Of a DNA stretch of 64,000 nt, positions 38,301 to 50,300 are shown in pieces. The DNA is from Ottelia alismoides (taxonomy: Eukaryota; Streptophyta; Magnoliopsida; Alismatales; Hydrocharitaceae). The position numbers were made by a program, and so were the translations under genes. The notes beneath the pieces are model-generated. The model saw nothing but the letters and a program-made list of their open reading frames with translations. It had not been told where the DNA came from and ran no database searches. Each line of letters begins with the position of its first letter. Within the stretch, counting starts at the first letter, position 1. The stretch spans positions 186,001 to 250,000 of the forward strand of contig JAZKJV010003268.1 of the NCBI GenBank assembly GCA_037367405.1. The letters run 5' to 3'.

Positions 38301-41300
38301 TGTTGCTGTAAGTTCTCATTGGTGATTTCCATTGAGTAGAAGTTCACTTTCATCTGTTTTGCTCTGAGTGAGTTGTATTGATATCACATAACATATCATG
38401 ATATTTGACGTGTGCAGATAAAAATTTGGGATGATCGCAAAGCAATCCCTCTTGCGACTATTAGACCACACGATGGCCATCCCGTATATTCTGCTGCGTT
38501 TGTGGCTGCACCTCATCGTCCTGAGCATATTGTGCTTATCACAGCGGTATGATGACACTTTATTCCTTGTTTTGCTACAAAGAGCATTTCTTTCAGATCC
38601 TCCTGTCTGAACAAAGTTTAAATGATGCAGTCTGAACTTGCAAGTTTGTTTCCTTCTATGTACTAGTGGATCCTTTTCATTGCGTGTGTTTACTCTCGTA
38701 GTTGGTTCTTTTTGTATTGAAGTTTCTCCCGCAAGAGTCATTTTTTTTGCTGGTGTTACTAGACGTTCTTGCTTTTTTTAGATCTTGCTGGGATGAGTTC
38801 ATTTTGGGTTCCTTTGGTGGAAAGTTAGTTTTTTTAACAGGCATTCCACACGGGAGTAGTTGACATTCTTCATATTTTAACTATAAAATTGCTAACCTGG
38901 ACATGCTTTTTAAAATGGGATTTCTGCACTTTAATTTGTTTTGGAATGCTTCTTTTGTTAAATTACTATGTCTCTAAGAGAGAAAATGGGTCGGAGAGAA
39001 AGCAAGGGAGATCGAGAAGACATGCTTTAAACTTTGGTATTCTGGTAAGGAAAATGGCATGAATGGTGTTGGTGTGGTTGTTCATAAGGATTTGAAGGAT
39101 AGTGTGGTTGATGTACAAAGATTCGAGGATCGGATTATTTTTTTTTAAATTGGTACTCTGAGAAGAATTTCTGAATGTCATCTCAGTTTATGCACTACAA
39201 ATTGGTTTAGATAAAAGGATTTAACAAGCTATTTGGGTGGATTTGGATAATACGATCATGCAAGGAATCTCACAAAGAGAGATGTTTTGAGTGGACTAGA
39301 ATACTTCGTTGTTTATTCAATGAGCCCAAGGATTCTCTTGTATAGAAGAGAGAAACCATACTGAGTAAATTCTATACTAAGACGGAAAAATAAGTAAATT
39401 GTGAAACAGTAACATAACATAAAAACTCTCAACACTCCCCCTCAAGCTAGAGCATAGATGTCTATTAGGCTCAGCTTGGAACAACATCTTTGAAATGGTT
39501 CTCGGGCTAGAGCCTTGGTGAGCACATCTGATGTCCGCTCACTTGAGTTAACATGAGCTTACTCCATCCCATAGGTCTAGGTGGACCAACAAGCCACACG
39601 CCGTGCCTTGTAACGGTCAATGTTGCCATCTGCTCGATGCTTAACGATGAATACCCACTTGCATCCTACAAAGAACACGTCTGCAGAAGTGCTAACGATG
39701 CTCCACGTGCATGAATGTAAAGCCACCATCTTTGCTTCCATGGCTATGCGCCATTGGCTCACCTTGAGAACCTCTTGGTATGTACGTGGGATTTCAATAG
39801 CAGATAATCCCACGACAAATTGCATGAAATCCGATGAAAGTCACTCCCGAGAGACATGACCTGCGAGGGGGTATCGTGCAAATGAATGTTTGCCTTTTCG
39901 TGAGGCAGTAGACCAACATGGATCACTCTCCTGTGGTGGTTCTTGCTTACCTGAATATCTGCATGCTCATCATGTGATTTATCCTGTACATCATGCACAC
40001 TAGTAGTACCATCAGTCGAAATCAAGTTCTCATAATTTAGCTCATGTGCGGTGGATGTTGGGGGAAGAAACTGGAGCATAGAGGACAAGTTGAGAGGTAC
40101 ATGTGTTAGTGGAGGTGGAAGGACAACCACATCCTCAGACTCAGATGGATTTAACCTGCCACCTATAGGAGAGTAATACATGATGGATTCAAAGGAGGTA
40201 ACATCGACATTGCCATAGTATTGTTCATGGCCTCAAATTTCAGCGAAATTCGGTCGAATTTCTGTCGAATATTGATATCCTGTCGAAACCGAAATGACCG
40301 AAATATGGGGGTCCTAGTACAAAAAATGACCGAAATGACCGAAATTTCGGTCGAAATTCCACCGAAATTCCATCGAAATTCTGTTTTGGTCAGTACTGAA
40401 ATGGTGACCGAAACCGACATTTATGGCCTTGGTATTGTTCCTTTACAGGATCAAAACATTGATACCCCTTTTGGGTGCCAAAGAACCCAACGAACATACA
40501 TTAGACGTCTCAAGGAGCGAGCTTGTCATGACCATGATGCAAGAGATGGACAAATGCCACGCAACCAAATATTCGTGACGGAAGAGAGAAAATGTCCTCT
40601 CGAAAAGCAAGAAGGGTGTCTTTTCATCTAAAATAATAGAGGGCATCCGATTTATAAGATAACAAGCTATCATCACAACATCACCCTAGAATGAATGAGG
40701 AGTCCGACTCTGTATGAGAAGAGTATTTGTGATATCCTGAAGATGATGGTGTTGCACTCTGTAATACCATTTTGTTGGAAAGTATATGGATAAGATTCAT
40801 AAGAAGTCTGATGGATAATGCCACACGAGCTGAAAAAATGGGACATCTGGTAGTATAGAACTCAATAGCATTATCAGAACGAATATATTTTATAGAGGCA
40901 GAGAAGATATTCTTTATTTCGTCCACAAAGTTTTGAATCAATGCACCAGCCTTAGACTTTTGCTTTAACAGAAAGACATGAGACAATCTTGAAAAATCAT
41001 CAATACAAACCAAATAGTACATGTATCCTTGGAGATCAGGTACACGACTAGGACCTCACTTATCTAGATGAAATAACTCAAACAGACTCTGTCTACTACG
41101 GCCTTTACGACTTGGAAAGCTGGATCGATGATACTTTCCAAGTGGACATGGTTCACACCAAGGTTTAAAAAAGCGCGAGGCGGTCCGAGGCGTTTTTCCT
41201 GAAATTGAGGCGAGGCGTAAGCCTCGAGGCGGTCGAGGCGCAAGCCTCAATTTTTTGGAAAAAAATTAAAATTAGAGCAAAATACATTGAAAAAAGTATA

Positions 41301-44300
41301 TGATAATATTAAATTTTCCCCAAAACACACTTAAGAATAGTTTAACACTAGTAAAAGATACAATACATAAGCGATGAGGGCATTGTAGTTCAAAAAAACT
41401 AATACTAAGCTCCCAATATATGGAATATCAAGTTCCAACTCCAACTTCAATAATTATATATGAGTATTGAATTAAAGTCTATACTTAATACTAAAGTACA
41501 ATAAAAATCAAAATTTTATTGTTCAAAGTAAAAAAATACCAACATACCTTGAATCCCAACCATTTGTCTTGCTGGACGTTGTTGGAGAATCGTATGCATC
41601 CCCTCCTGCCATATGATACCCCAACAATACGTAATTTTTTACTAACAATGTTATTTTTATTTTGCTATTCACAATAAAACGAAATAATTATTTTACTTCA
41701 CGTGTTTATTTTCAAACTTATGCAACTCAGCCATGGCCGGTCCCAAGCCCGGGTAAATGAGGAGGGTTGCGCGTTAGGTAGCCGACAGCCAGCGCAGGAG
41801 AGATAAATTCGTAAATAGTGTTCTTAAAGTTCTTCTAAGAACACTATTTATGAATTTATCTCGAAACCGTTTGGATCTTTTAAACATGGATTTAAACAAA
41901 CATACAGATTTCGTTGGGGCGTTCCCTACTTGCGACGCGTTGCATCGCCCAAATGCAATGAAAAATTGGCAAGGGCCGCTACATTGCAGCCTGGATGTAG
42001 TTCAAAATTTGCAAGGGTTCTCGCATGCGGAACGCATGCGGGTAAATAAACTAGTTCCGCTGCATCACCGCCCGGATGCAGTCCAAAATTTGCAAGGGTT
42101 CTCGCATAATGGATGCATGCGAGTAAAGAAGTTAGTCCAAAAGAGATTGCAAAGGAAGTTACGGATTGGTAGTTGGAATATCGGTACTTTAACTGGAAAA
42201 TTGATGGAGATAGTGGATACAATGGAAAGAAGGAAGATTCATATATTACGTCTACAAGAGACTAAATGGGTTGGAGAGAAAGCAAGGGAGATCGAGAAGA
42301 CAGGCTTTAAACTTTGGTATTCAGGTAAAGATAAGGGCAGAAACGGTGTTGGAGTGGTTGTTCATAAAGATTTGAAGGATTGTGGGGTTGCGGTGCAAAG
42401 ATTTGGGGATCGGATTATTTTGCTAAAGTTGGTGCTTGAAGAAGAAATTCTGAATATCATCTCAGTTTATGCACCGCAAATTGGTTTAGATGAAAGGACT
42501 AAACAAGCTTTTTGGGAGGATCTGGATAAGATTTTACAAGGAAACCCACAAAGAGAGATGGTTTGCATAGGTGAAGATCTTAATGGACATGTGGGAAAAG
42601 ATGTTTCAGGGTATGCAAGTGTGCATGGAGGACATGGTTTTGGGGATAGAAACGAAGAGGGAAAAGTCATTCTGGATTTTGTAACTGCATATGATCTTTT
42701 CATAGTAAACAATCTTTTTAAGAAGAGAGAGGAGCATTTAATTACTTATAAGAGTGGCTCAACTAGAACACGGATTGATTACTTTGCGTTGAGGAGAAGA
42801 GATCGATTGTGTTGCAAAGATTGCAAAGTAATCCCTGGAGAGAGTTTGACAACCCAACATCGCTTTTTAGTCTTGGATTTACAAATAAAAGGGCTGGTAA
42901 AGAAAAGGAAGGTTCCTAAGATCACTAGAACTAGGTGGTGGAATCTTCCGCTGAAGCAATCACGCTTCAGGGAGAAGGTTTTATAAGACTTATCTTGGAA
43001 TTGTAGCGGTAGTGCAAACGAGATGTGGGAGGCAGTAGCATCTTGTATCCGGAAGGTAGCCAAAGAGATGCTAGACGAGTCAAAAGGAGGAGCTCCGGGT
43101 CAAAAGGAGGCTTGGTGGTGGAGTGAAGGGGTGCAAGAGAAGCTAAAAATTAAAAGAGCTTGCTTTAAAGCTATGTCTAAGGATAGAACAGAGGAATCTG
43201 TCACAGACTATAAAATAGCGAAGAAGGAAGCAAAGAAGGCTGTAAGTGAAGCTAAGTCAAAAGCTTATGAGGTTTTGTATAAAAATCTCAACTCTAAGGA
43301 GGGTCAGAAGGATATATTCAGGTTGGCCAAAGCAAGAGAAAGAAGGACCAAAGACCTTTCTCAAGTGAGATGTATTAAGGACGAGGAAGGTCACGCGCTT
43401 GTTACTCAGAAGGATATAGAGACTAGATGTGAGCAGTACTTCCATAAACTTTTCATTGGAGAAGGAAATAGAGAGATCACTTTGGGTGATCTAGCTAGTA
43501 GTGAAAGTTACTTGAATCGTGCATGCTATAGATGAATACAAAGAAAAGAAGTAGAGGAGGCTTTGAAGGTTATGAGACCTGGGAAAGGTGTTGGACCGGA
43601 TGACATCCCTGTAGAAGTATGTAAAGTTCTAAGTGAGCGTGGTTTGACTTGGCTTACGAATCTATTCAATGTTATTTGGCGAAGCAAGAAAATGCCTGAA
43701 GATTGGAGGAGGAGTATCGTGGTGCCTCTTTATAAGAACAAAGGAGACATTCAAAATTGTTCAAATTACAGAGGTATCAAGCTGATGAGTCACACTATGA
43801 AAGTTTGGGAACGTGTGATCGAAAGAAGGTTAAGGCAAGTTTCTCAAGTAAAAGAAAACCAATTCGGATTCATGCCAGGTCGCTCAACTATTGAAGCCAT
43901 CCATTTGTTGAGGAGAACAATGGAGATTTATAGAGCTAAAAGGAAGAATCTCCATATGATCTTTATTGATTTGGAGAAGGCTTATGATTCCGTCCCATGA
44001 GAGATACTGTGGAGAGTTTTAGAGAAGAGACAAGTACCTGTCCTATACATTAATCTCATAAAGGATATGTATGATAGGGCTTTATCTTGTGTAAGGACCC
44101 CGACGGGGAAGACTGACTATTTTGATATCAACATTGGTTTACATCAAGGTTCAGCTTTGAGTCCATTTCTTTTTACTTTGATTATGGACGAGTTGACAAG
44201 TCACATTCAAGATGAGTTACCTTGGTGTATGTTATTTGCTGATGATATTGTGTTGATTGACGAGACTAGAGATGGAGTAAATGAGAAGCTTGAGGTTTGG

Positions 44301-47300
44301 AGACATGCATTGGAGACTAAAGGTTTTCGTATAAGTAGGGCTAAGATGGAATATATGGAATGTACCTTTGATGGAAGCAATGGTGAAGGAATCGAGGTGA
44401 AGATTGGTGACGATAACATTCAGAAGAGAGATTCTTTTAGATATCTGGGATCTATTTTGCAACATGATGGGGAAATTGATGGAGATGTTACTAATAGAAT
44501 AAATGCAGGCTGGCTAAAGTGGAGAGGAGCCTCCGCTGTTCTCTGTGATAAGAAAATTCCTTTAAAAATTAAAGGAAAGTTTTACAAAGCAGCCGTGAGA
44601 CCTGCTATGCTTTATGGTTCTGAATGTTGGCCTGTGAACCATAGACATGTGCAGAGAATGGCTGTAGGAGAAATGAAAATGCTAAGATGGATGTGTGGAC
44701 ATACGCGTAAAGATCGGATTCGGAATGATGCAATCCGAAAGAAAGTTGGTGTAGCTCCGATCGAGGATAAGATGCGAGAAAACCGCTTAAGATGGTTTGG
44801 TCATTTGCAAAGAAGGTCAACTGATGCACCGGTTAGGAGATGCGAGTTGGGATGTTGAGCCGGCTAAGAGAGGGCGAGGACGGCCCAAGAAGTGTTGGAA
44901 AGAGACTATACGAAGGGATCTTAGTTTTTTGGATATAAGTCCGAGATTGACCCAAGATAGATCTGAATGGAGGCGAAGAATCCATGTAGCCGACCCTACT
45001 TAATTGTGGGAAAAGGCTTTGTTGTTGTTGTTGTGTTTATTTTCAAACTTTCTTCTTCATATATACGATAATTAATCTAACATTCACAACTTATATAACC
45101 AAATAACAACAAGTTGAAAACTTGCAACTAATATAAAATATTTATTACAATTCAAACTCAAATCTGTGTGCAATAGAAATAGTATGTGTAGGTGTATGAT
45201 AAATGGAACATGATGTATACAAGATCATGGAGCTTCACTTATTTCAAGCTATCAATTCTCTTTGAACGCCCCTCCCCCGACCCTTCGGTTTTACAAAAAA
45301 AGGTCACGTGCTTTGCACGTGACCCAAAATTTTAATACGATTTTTTGAGGCTTACGCCTCAGCCTCGCATCGAGCGCCTCACGCCTCGAGCGCCTCAGGC
45401 GAGGCTGAGGCTTACGCCTCTTATGATGTACCTGAGGCGTGCGCCTCGGGGCGTTTTGGGCCCGCCTCGCCTCGAGGCGTACGCCTTTGCGCCTCGAGGA
45501 GTCGCCTTTTAAAACCATGGTTCAAACTAAAAACATGACTTGGTAGACATACCAAGAATGATGCGGACAATCTTTTTGCAGCGGTAGATGATCAAATATG
45601 AGATGCCACGTATAGGGAGAAATCGACTCAGCAGAAAGTCAAGTGACACTAACAAAAGGAGACTGAGTCAACGTGTATGGCCCTCCATGTTCATGGTCAC
45701 ATCTAATTACTCTGTATGTTAGTATATCATGAAAATTAAGGGAACTAGAGTCAACTATAGCACAACAATGTAAATCTTTTATAATATGACTGATAGAAGG
45801 TAAATTCATGGAGAGTGGTGCCATGAGAAGGTGAAGTGACTGCTCTTTGTGGTCATGCGAAGGAGCGACTGCGGGCTCTGGTCTAGGACCATTGCTCTGA
45901 TACCGTATGGAATAAAATAATTCTTTGTTTATTCAAGGAGTCCAAGGGTTCTTTTATATAGAAGAGAGAAATCCAAATGGATAAATTACATACTAAGGAT
46001 AAATTAATTAATAAACTGTGTAACAATAATATAACATAAAAACTCTCAACAATTTGCATATGTGGAGATCTTAATGGACATCTGGGAACAATTTGCTTCT
46101 GGGAACAATTTGCACATGCTTATCTCTTTAGATACCAAATATTTTGTTTACATTCTTAAAGATAAACAATAGGAGAATGCATATATTGACATAGAAAATC
46201 ACTTTGAAGGGGATCTTGGCATATAGGATAACATTGAAGGTGATCCCAGATTGGGTGATGATGAGGTATTCAAAGGAATCTACCTTGTCATGATCTTGCA
46301 CTAAAATATGTATAGTTTGACTGGTTCATTGTTATGGAGATGATATTTATTTTTGATGGATTCATTGAAATTTAGAACTTGGAGGAGAAATAAGCCGTTT
46401 TATCAACCTCAATCCTGAAGAAGTCATGATAAAGATTGTTCGTGACCTAGTGATCTATATATTCAACAACAACAAAGCCTTTTCTCACATTAAGTTGGGT
46501 CGGCTACATGGATTATTTAGGTTTGAATTTTTTCGTCATTAAACTTGCAATGCGTATAGTTTTTCTTTTTAGCTGTATATTTTACTTTCTAATAGTTTCA
46601 ATATTTTAGTATGTGGTTTATGATATGGTAGAAGTGAAATCTCCTAACAAGTATTTTATTTTTGCAAATAAATGTGTACTCATAATTATTTATTTATTGG
46701 ATAACATGGAAAACCTTAATACGCTGGATAAAAATCAGGTTTGCAATTTTTTATTTATTGGATAACATGAGAAACCTTAATACACTGAATGAAAATCAGG
46801 TTTTGAGCCATTAATACGATCTTGGGACTTAACCAAGGAAACATGGAATGAGGACATGCATGACCAGGTTGAATGGTCTACATACTTCCATTGTTATTAT
46901 ACAGAGGATATTTGGTAATGCAGGTAAAAACACAGGTTAGAGGCTTTGACAACCATTAATAGAAGGAATTTTTACACCCATAACCCTGAGTAATTTCGCA
47001 ATAACATTCATAGCCCTGCATAACCGCGAATTACATGAGAAACCTCGAGTAATGCTTAACTCTTACATGACATGACATGACCCTATGTTATGTTCCGTTT
47101 GGGATACCCGTTATATTTGACGGTTTCCGTTGAAAAAGACAGAAATGCCCCTGAAGTTCATTCATATTTGCAAAACATGGTATAATTATTTCTACCCTAT
47201 CCTGCTCGTCCCCCGTAGTCGAGCTGAAAGGAGTGCGGCCGAGCTGCAAGCCCCCCCACCTTTCCTTGTTGCTCCCCTGGTCACCGGTCGAGCTCAAAGC

Positions 47301-50300
47301 CCCCCGCTCGGCGGCCGAGGCTTCCCCCCCTCCCCGCCCTTGCTACTCCCTGCTCGCTGGCCGAGTTCCAAGCCCCACCCTTCCCTTGCAGCTCTCCGGT
47401 CGAGCTCAAAGCCCCCCTCCCTCCCCGTATGCTCGGCAGGCGAGCTGAAAGCAGGCTCCCCCCACCCCACTCCTCCCCTGCTCGCCCCCACAGCCGCCCG
47501 CTCAAAGGGCTCCCCCCACCCCAGTCCTCCCCTGCTCACCCTCCCACAGCCCCCCCCCCTCGACGGGCAAGCTGAAGGCTCCCTCCACCACAGTCCTCCC
47601 CTGCTGCCGCCCAAGCCCCCCGTGGGCGAGCTGAAGGCTCCCGCCCCACCTCGGTCCTCCCCTGCTCGCCCCCCCACAGTCGCTCAAAGCACACCCCGGT
47701 TCCTCCCCTGCTTGCCCCTCGCAGCCGCTCAAAGACCCCCCTGCTGCTCCCTGCTAGTCGGCTGAGCAGAAACACCCCCCCCCCCCCCCACGTTCCTCCT
47801 CTGCTCGCCCCCTACTGCCGACCTCAAAGCGTCCCCCTCCCCCATGAGAAACCTGAGAAACCTTAATACACTGAATGAAAATCAAGTTTTTGAGCCATTA
47901 ATACGATCTTGGGACTTAACCAAGGAAACATGGAATGAGGACATGCATGACCAGGTTGAATGATCTGCATACTTCCATTGTTATTATACAGAGAATGTTT
48001 GGCAATGCATGTAAAAACACAGGTTAGAGACTTTGACAGCCATTAATAGAAGGGATTTTTACACCCATAACCCTGAGTAATTTCGCAATAACATTCATAA
48101 CCCTACATAATCGCGAATTACATGAGAAACCCCGAGTAATGCTTAACTCTTACATGTCATGGCCCTATGTTATGTTCCGTTTGGGATACCCGTTATATTT
48201 GACGGTTTCCATTGAAAAAGACAGAAATGACCCTGAAGTTCATTCGTATTTGCAAAACATGGCATAATTAGTTCTACCCTATCCTGCTCGTCCCCCGTAG
48301 TCGAGCTGAAAGGAGCTCGGCGAGCTGCAAGCCCCCCCTCCCCCACTTTTCCTTGTTGCTGCCCTGGTCACCGGTCGAGCTCAAAGCCCCCCGCTCGGCG
48401 GTCGAGGCTTCCCCCCCTCCCCGCCCTTGCTACTCCCTGCTCACTGGCCGAGTTCCAAGCCCCACGCTTCCCTCGCAGGTCGCCGGCCGAGCTCAAAGCC
48501 CCCCTCCCTCCTCGTGCGCTCGGCAGGCGAGCTGAAAGCAGGCTCCCCCTCCCTAGTCCTCCCTTGCTCGCTCCCCACAACCGCCCGCTCAAAGGGCTCC
48601 CCCCCCTCCCCAGTCCTCCCCTCCTCGCCCCCCCTCCCGCTCGATGGCCAAGCTGAAGGCTCTCCCCACCACAGTCCTCCCCTGCTGCCGCTCAAGCCCC
48701 CCGTGGGCGAGCTGAAGGCTCCCGCCCCACCTCGGTCTTCACATGGCTGAGTTAAGATATTAAACTAACGGAGGGTTATGAGTGTGAGACGGAGTGACTA
48801 TCCATGGTTTCTCATGTAATTCGTGATTATGCAGGGTTATGAATGTTATTGCGAAATTACTCAGGGCTGTGGGTGTAAAAATCCCTTAATAAAATGAACA
48901 TAGAGGACATTGTAGAGAATGTGTCTGAAGAACAGCAGCCCTACAAGATGATGCAAAATATGGTTCATTGAGCAATATGATGTGCAAATCAGTTTTATGC
49001 CTGCTATGTCATTGCACTAAATTGGAGCACATGCTTGATCCCCGGAGGAGCGTCGATTTTTATGCTTGTGGTGTGCTTGGTGATACTGAATGCTAGGTCT
49101 ATTCTGTATAAGTTTGGCATATATACCTTCTTTTATTTCCCGGAGTTGATTGAAATTTCATTTCCCATGGCTTTCACCTTCGAATACAATACTATTTGGG
49201 GCTTTGATCACTGCATTGATTAGTTGGCTGGACCAGAGCCCGGGTAGCCTGGACCCAGCTCAATTACTCGGCTTTATTTGATCTGGAGTTGTTGGGGTTT
49301 TGCCTACCTTTATCTGCTATTCTATGAGCAATAAGGAACATTGGACTTTCTGTTGACTGTTTAGGGAGGGAATTGGTCCCACTGAGTTGGACTTGTGAAG
49401 GAATACATGGTGAGTCAGACCTTGTGACTGCCTCTCAATGTTGAGCTTTTCATGTGGCTCATCAGAAAATTCAGATTAATTGGTAACAAAGGTTCTAGAG
49501 GAATTCGGGGTGTTTGATTGGGATGTGATTTGCAACTTTTGTTGTTTACGAGAGGAAGATGTTGAATATCTATTTGTTTCTCAAGGATGGTCCAAAGAGG
49601 AGTGGACGATTTGTACATTCACTCGACTGCATATGTTCTCTGGGAATTGTTTATTTGTAGGAACAGGCTGGAGGTTTGCTGAGGAGAAAAGATGCCTTGG
49701 TCATGGGGAATTTGAAAATGTAGGTAATGTGGGTTTGTTCGAGGGCGAGATTATGTGTGTGTGAAATGTTGTTTGGTTTTCAATGTTTTGGTCTAGTTGT
49801 ATCTAACCTTTGTTATTTAATTGTGTGTGTTTTTTTGGATTTATACCTACCCTATATGGCATCATTTTACCTCTTTATTTTCATTACTCTGTATTAATCA
49901 TTTATGATGGTAGACTTTATTTATCAAAACGAAAAAGAAAGAGAATGGGCATTTCTAAAACTTTTTTTCATGTGACCATGAGTCTACGAGCTTAGTAACG
50001 GATGTTACATGCTCTAGTCCTTAAAAGACCTTTTGATATTGCATGATAAGATGAAAAGTGCACTTGAACCTGAGCTGATGTTACGTATGTAATTGAATAT
50101 CCATTCATTGAAGCGAACCACATGGCAATGGTAAAAATTGTTGACATTAGAGATTGCCTGTTCAATTATGGATGTGTTTGAGCTGTGGAAATAATTAGTG
50201 CAGATACAAATAAGGCTGGACTAAGTAGACTTATGAGTTGCCAATTATTCTCAGGTCCCACATGTGGGGGCTTCATTGACCAGGACTGACCATCTCATAA

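Larger units (their letters stand above)
41159..45519. mobile_element. hAT element of the GAGGCG family, carrying an RTE LINE
   Basis: Ends CAAGGTTTAAAAAAGCG and the inverse of CATGGTTTTAAAAGGCG, flanked by GTTCACAC (41151-41158) and GTTCAAAC (45520-45527), an 8-bp duplication with one mismatch. Both ends are saturated with GAGGCG/CGCCTC and TAAGCCTC words. No transposase is seen. Without the nested RTE it is about 1.05 kb. The element at 52022-52930 is the same family. Confidence 0.87.
39292..46051 (-). mobile_element. Ty1/copia element 2, internally deleted, minus strand
   Basis: LTRs 45908-46051 (5') and 39292-39434 (3') are about 144 bp each, starting TGTTGAGAGTTTTTATG and ending TTATTC(T/C)A on the minus strand. 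The primer site GGTATCAGAGC lies at 45894-45904 and the polypurine tract CTTGAGGGGGAG at 39435-39446, both reversed. After removing the 4.36-kb hAT it is only about 2.4 kb. Integrase and the first part of RT remain, while the RT core and RNase H are deleted. It sits inside an RTE fragment, whose halves flank it with TTTTG / ATTTG as a decayed target duplication. Confidence 0.87.

Noticed and set aside
45018..45034. (TTG)n as an independent microsatellite
   Set aside because: It is the normal 3' tail of the RTE LINE, ending exactly at the 18-bp target duplication.
47130..47765. 211-codon Pro-rich frame in intron 5
   Set aside because: Lies inside the duplicated Mutator-like element's C-rich block, with matching frames on the other strand and no recognisable family.
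49480..49764. 94-codon frame near the end of intron 5
   Set aside because: No similarity recognised and it lies in ordinary T-rich intron DNA.
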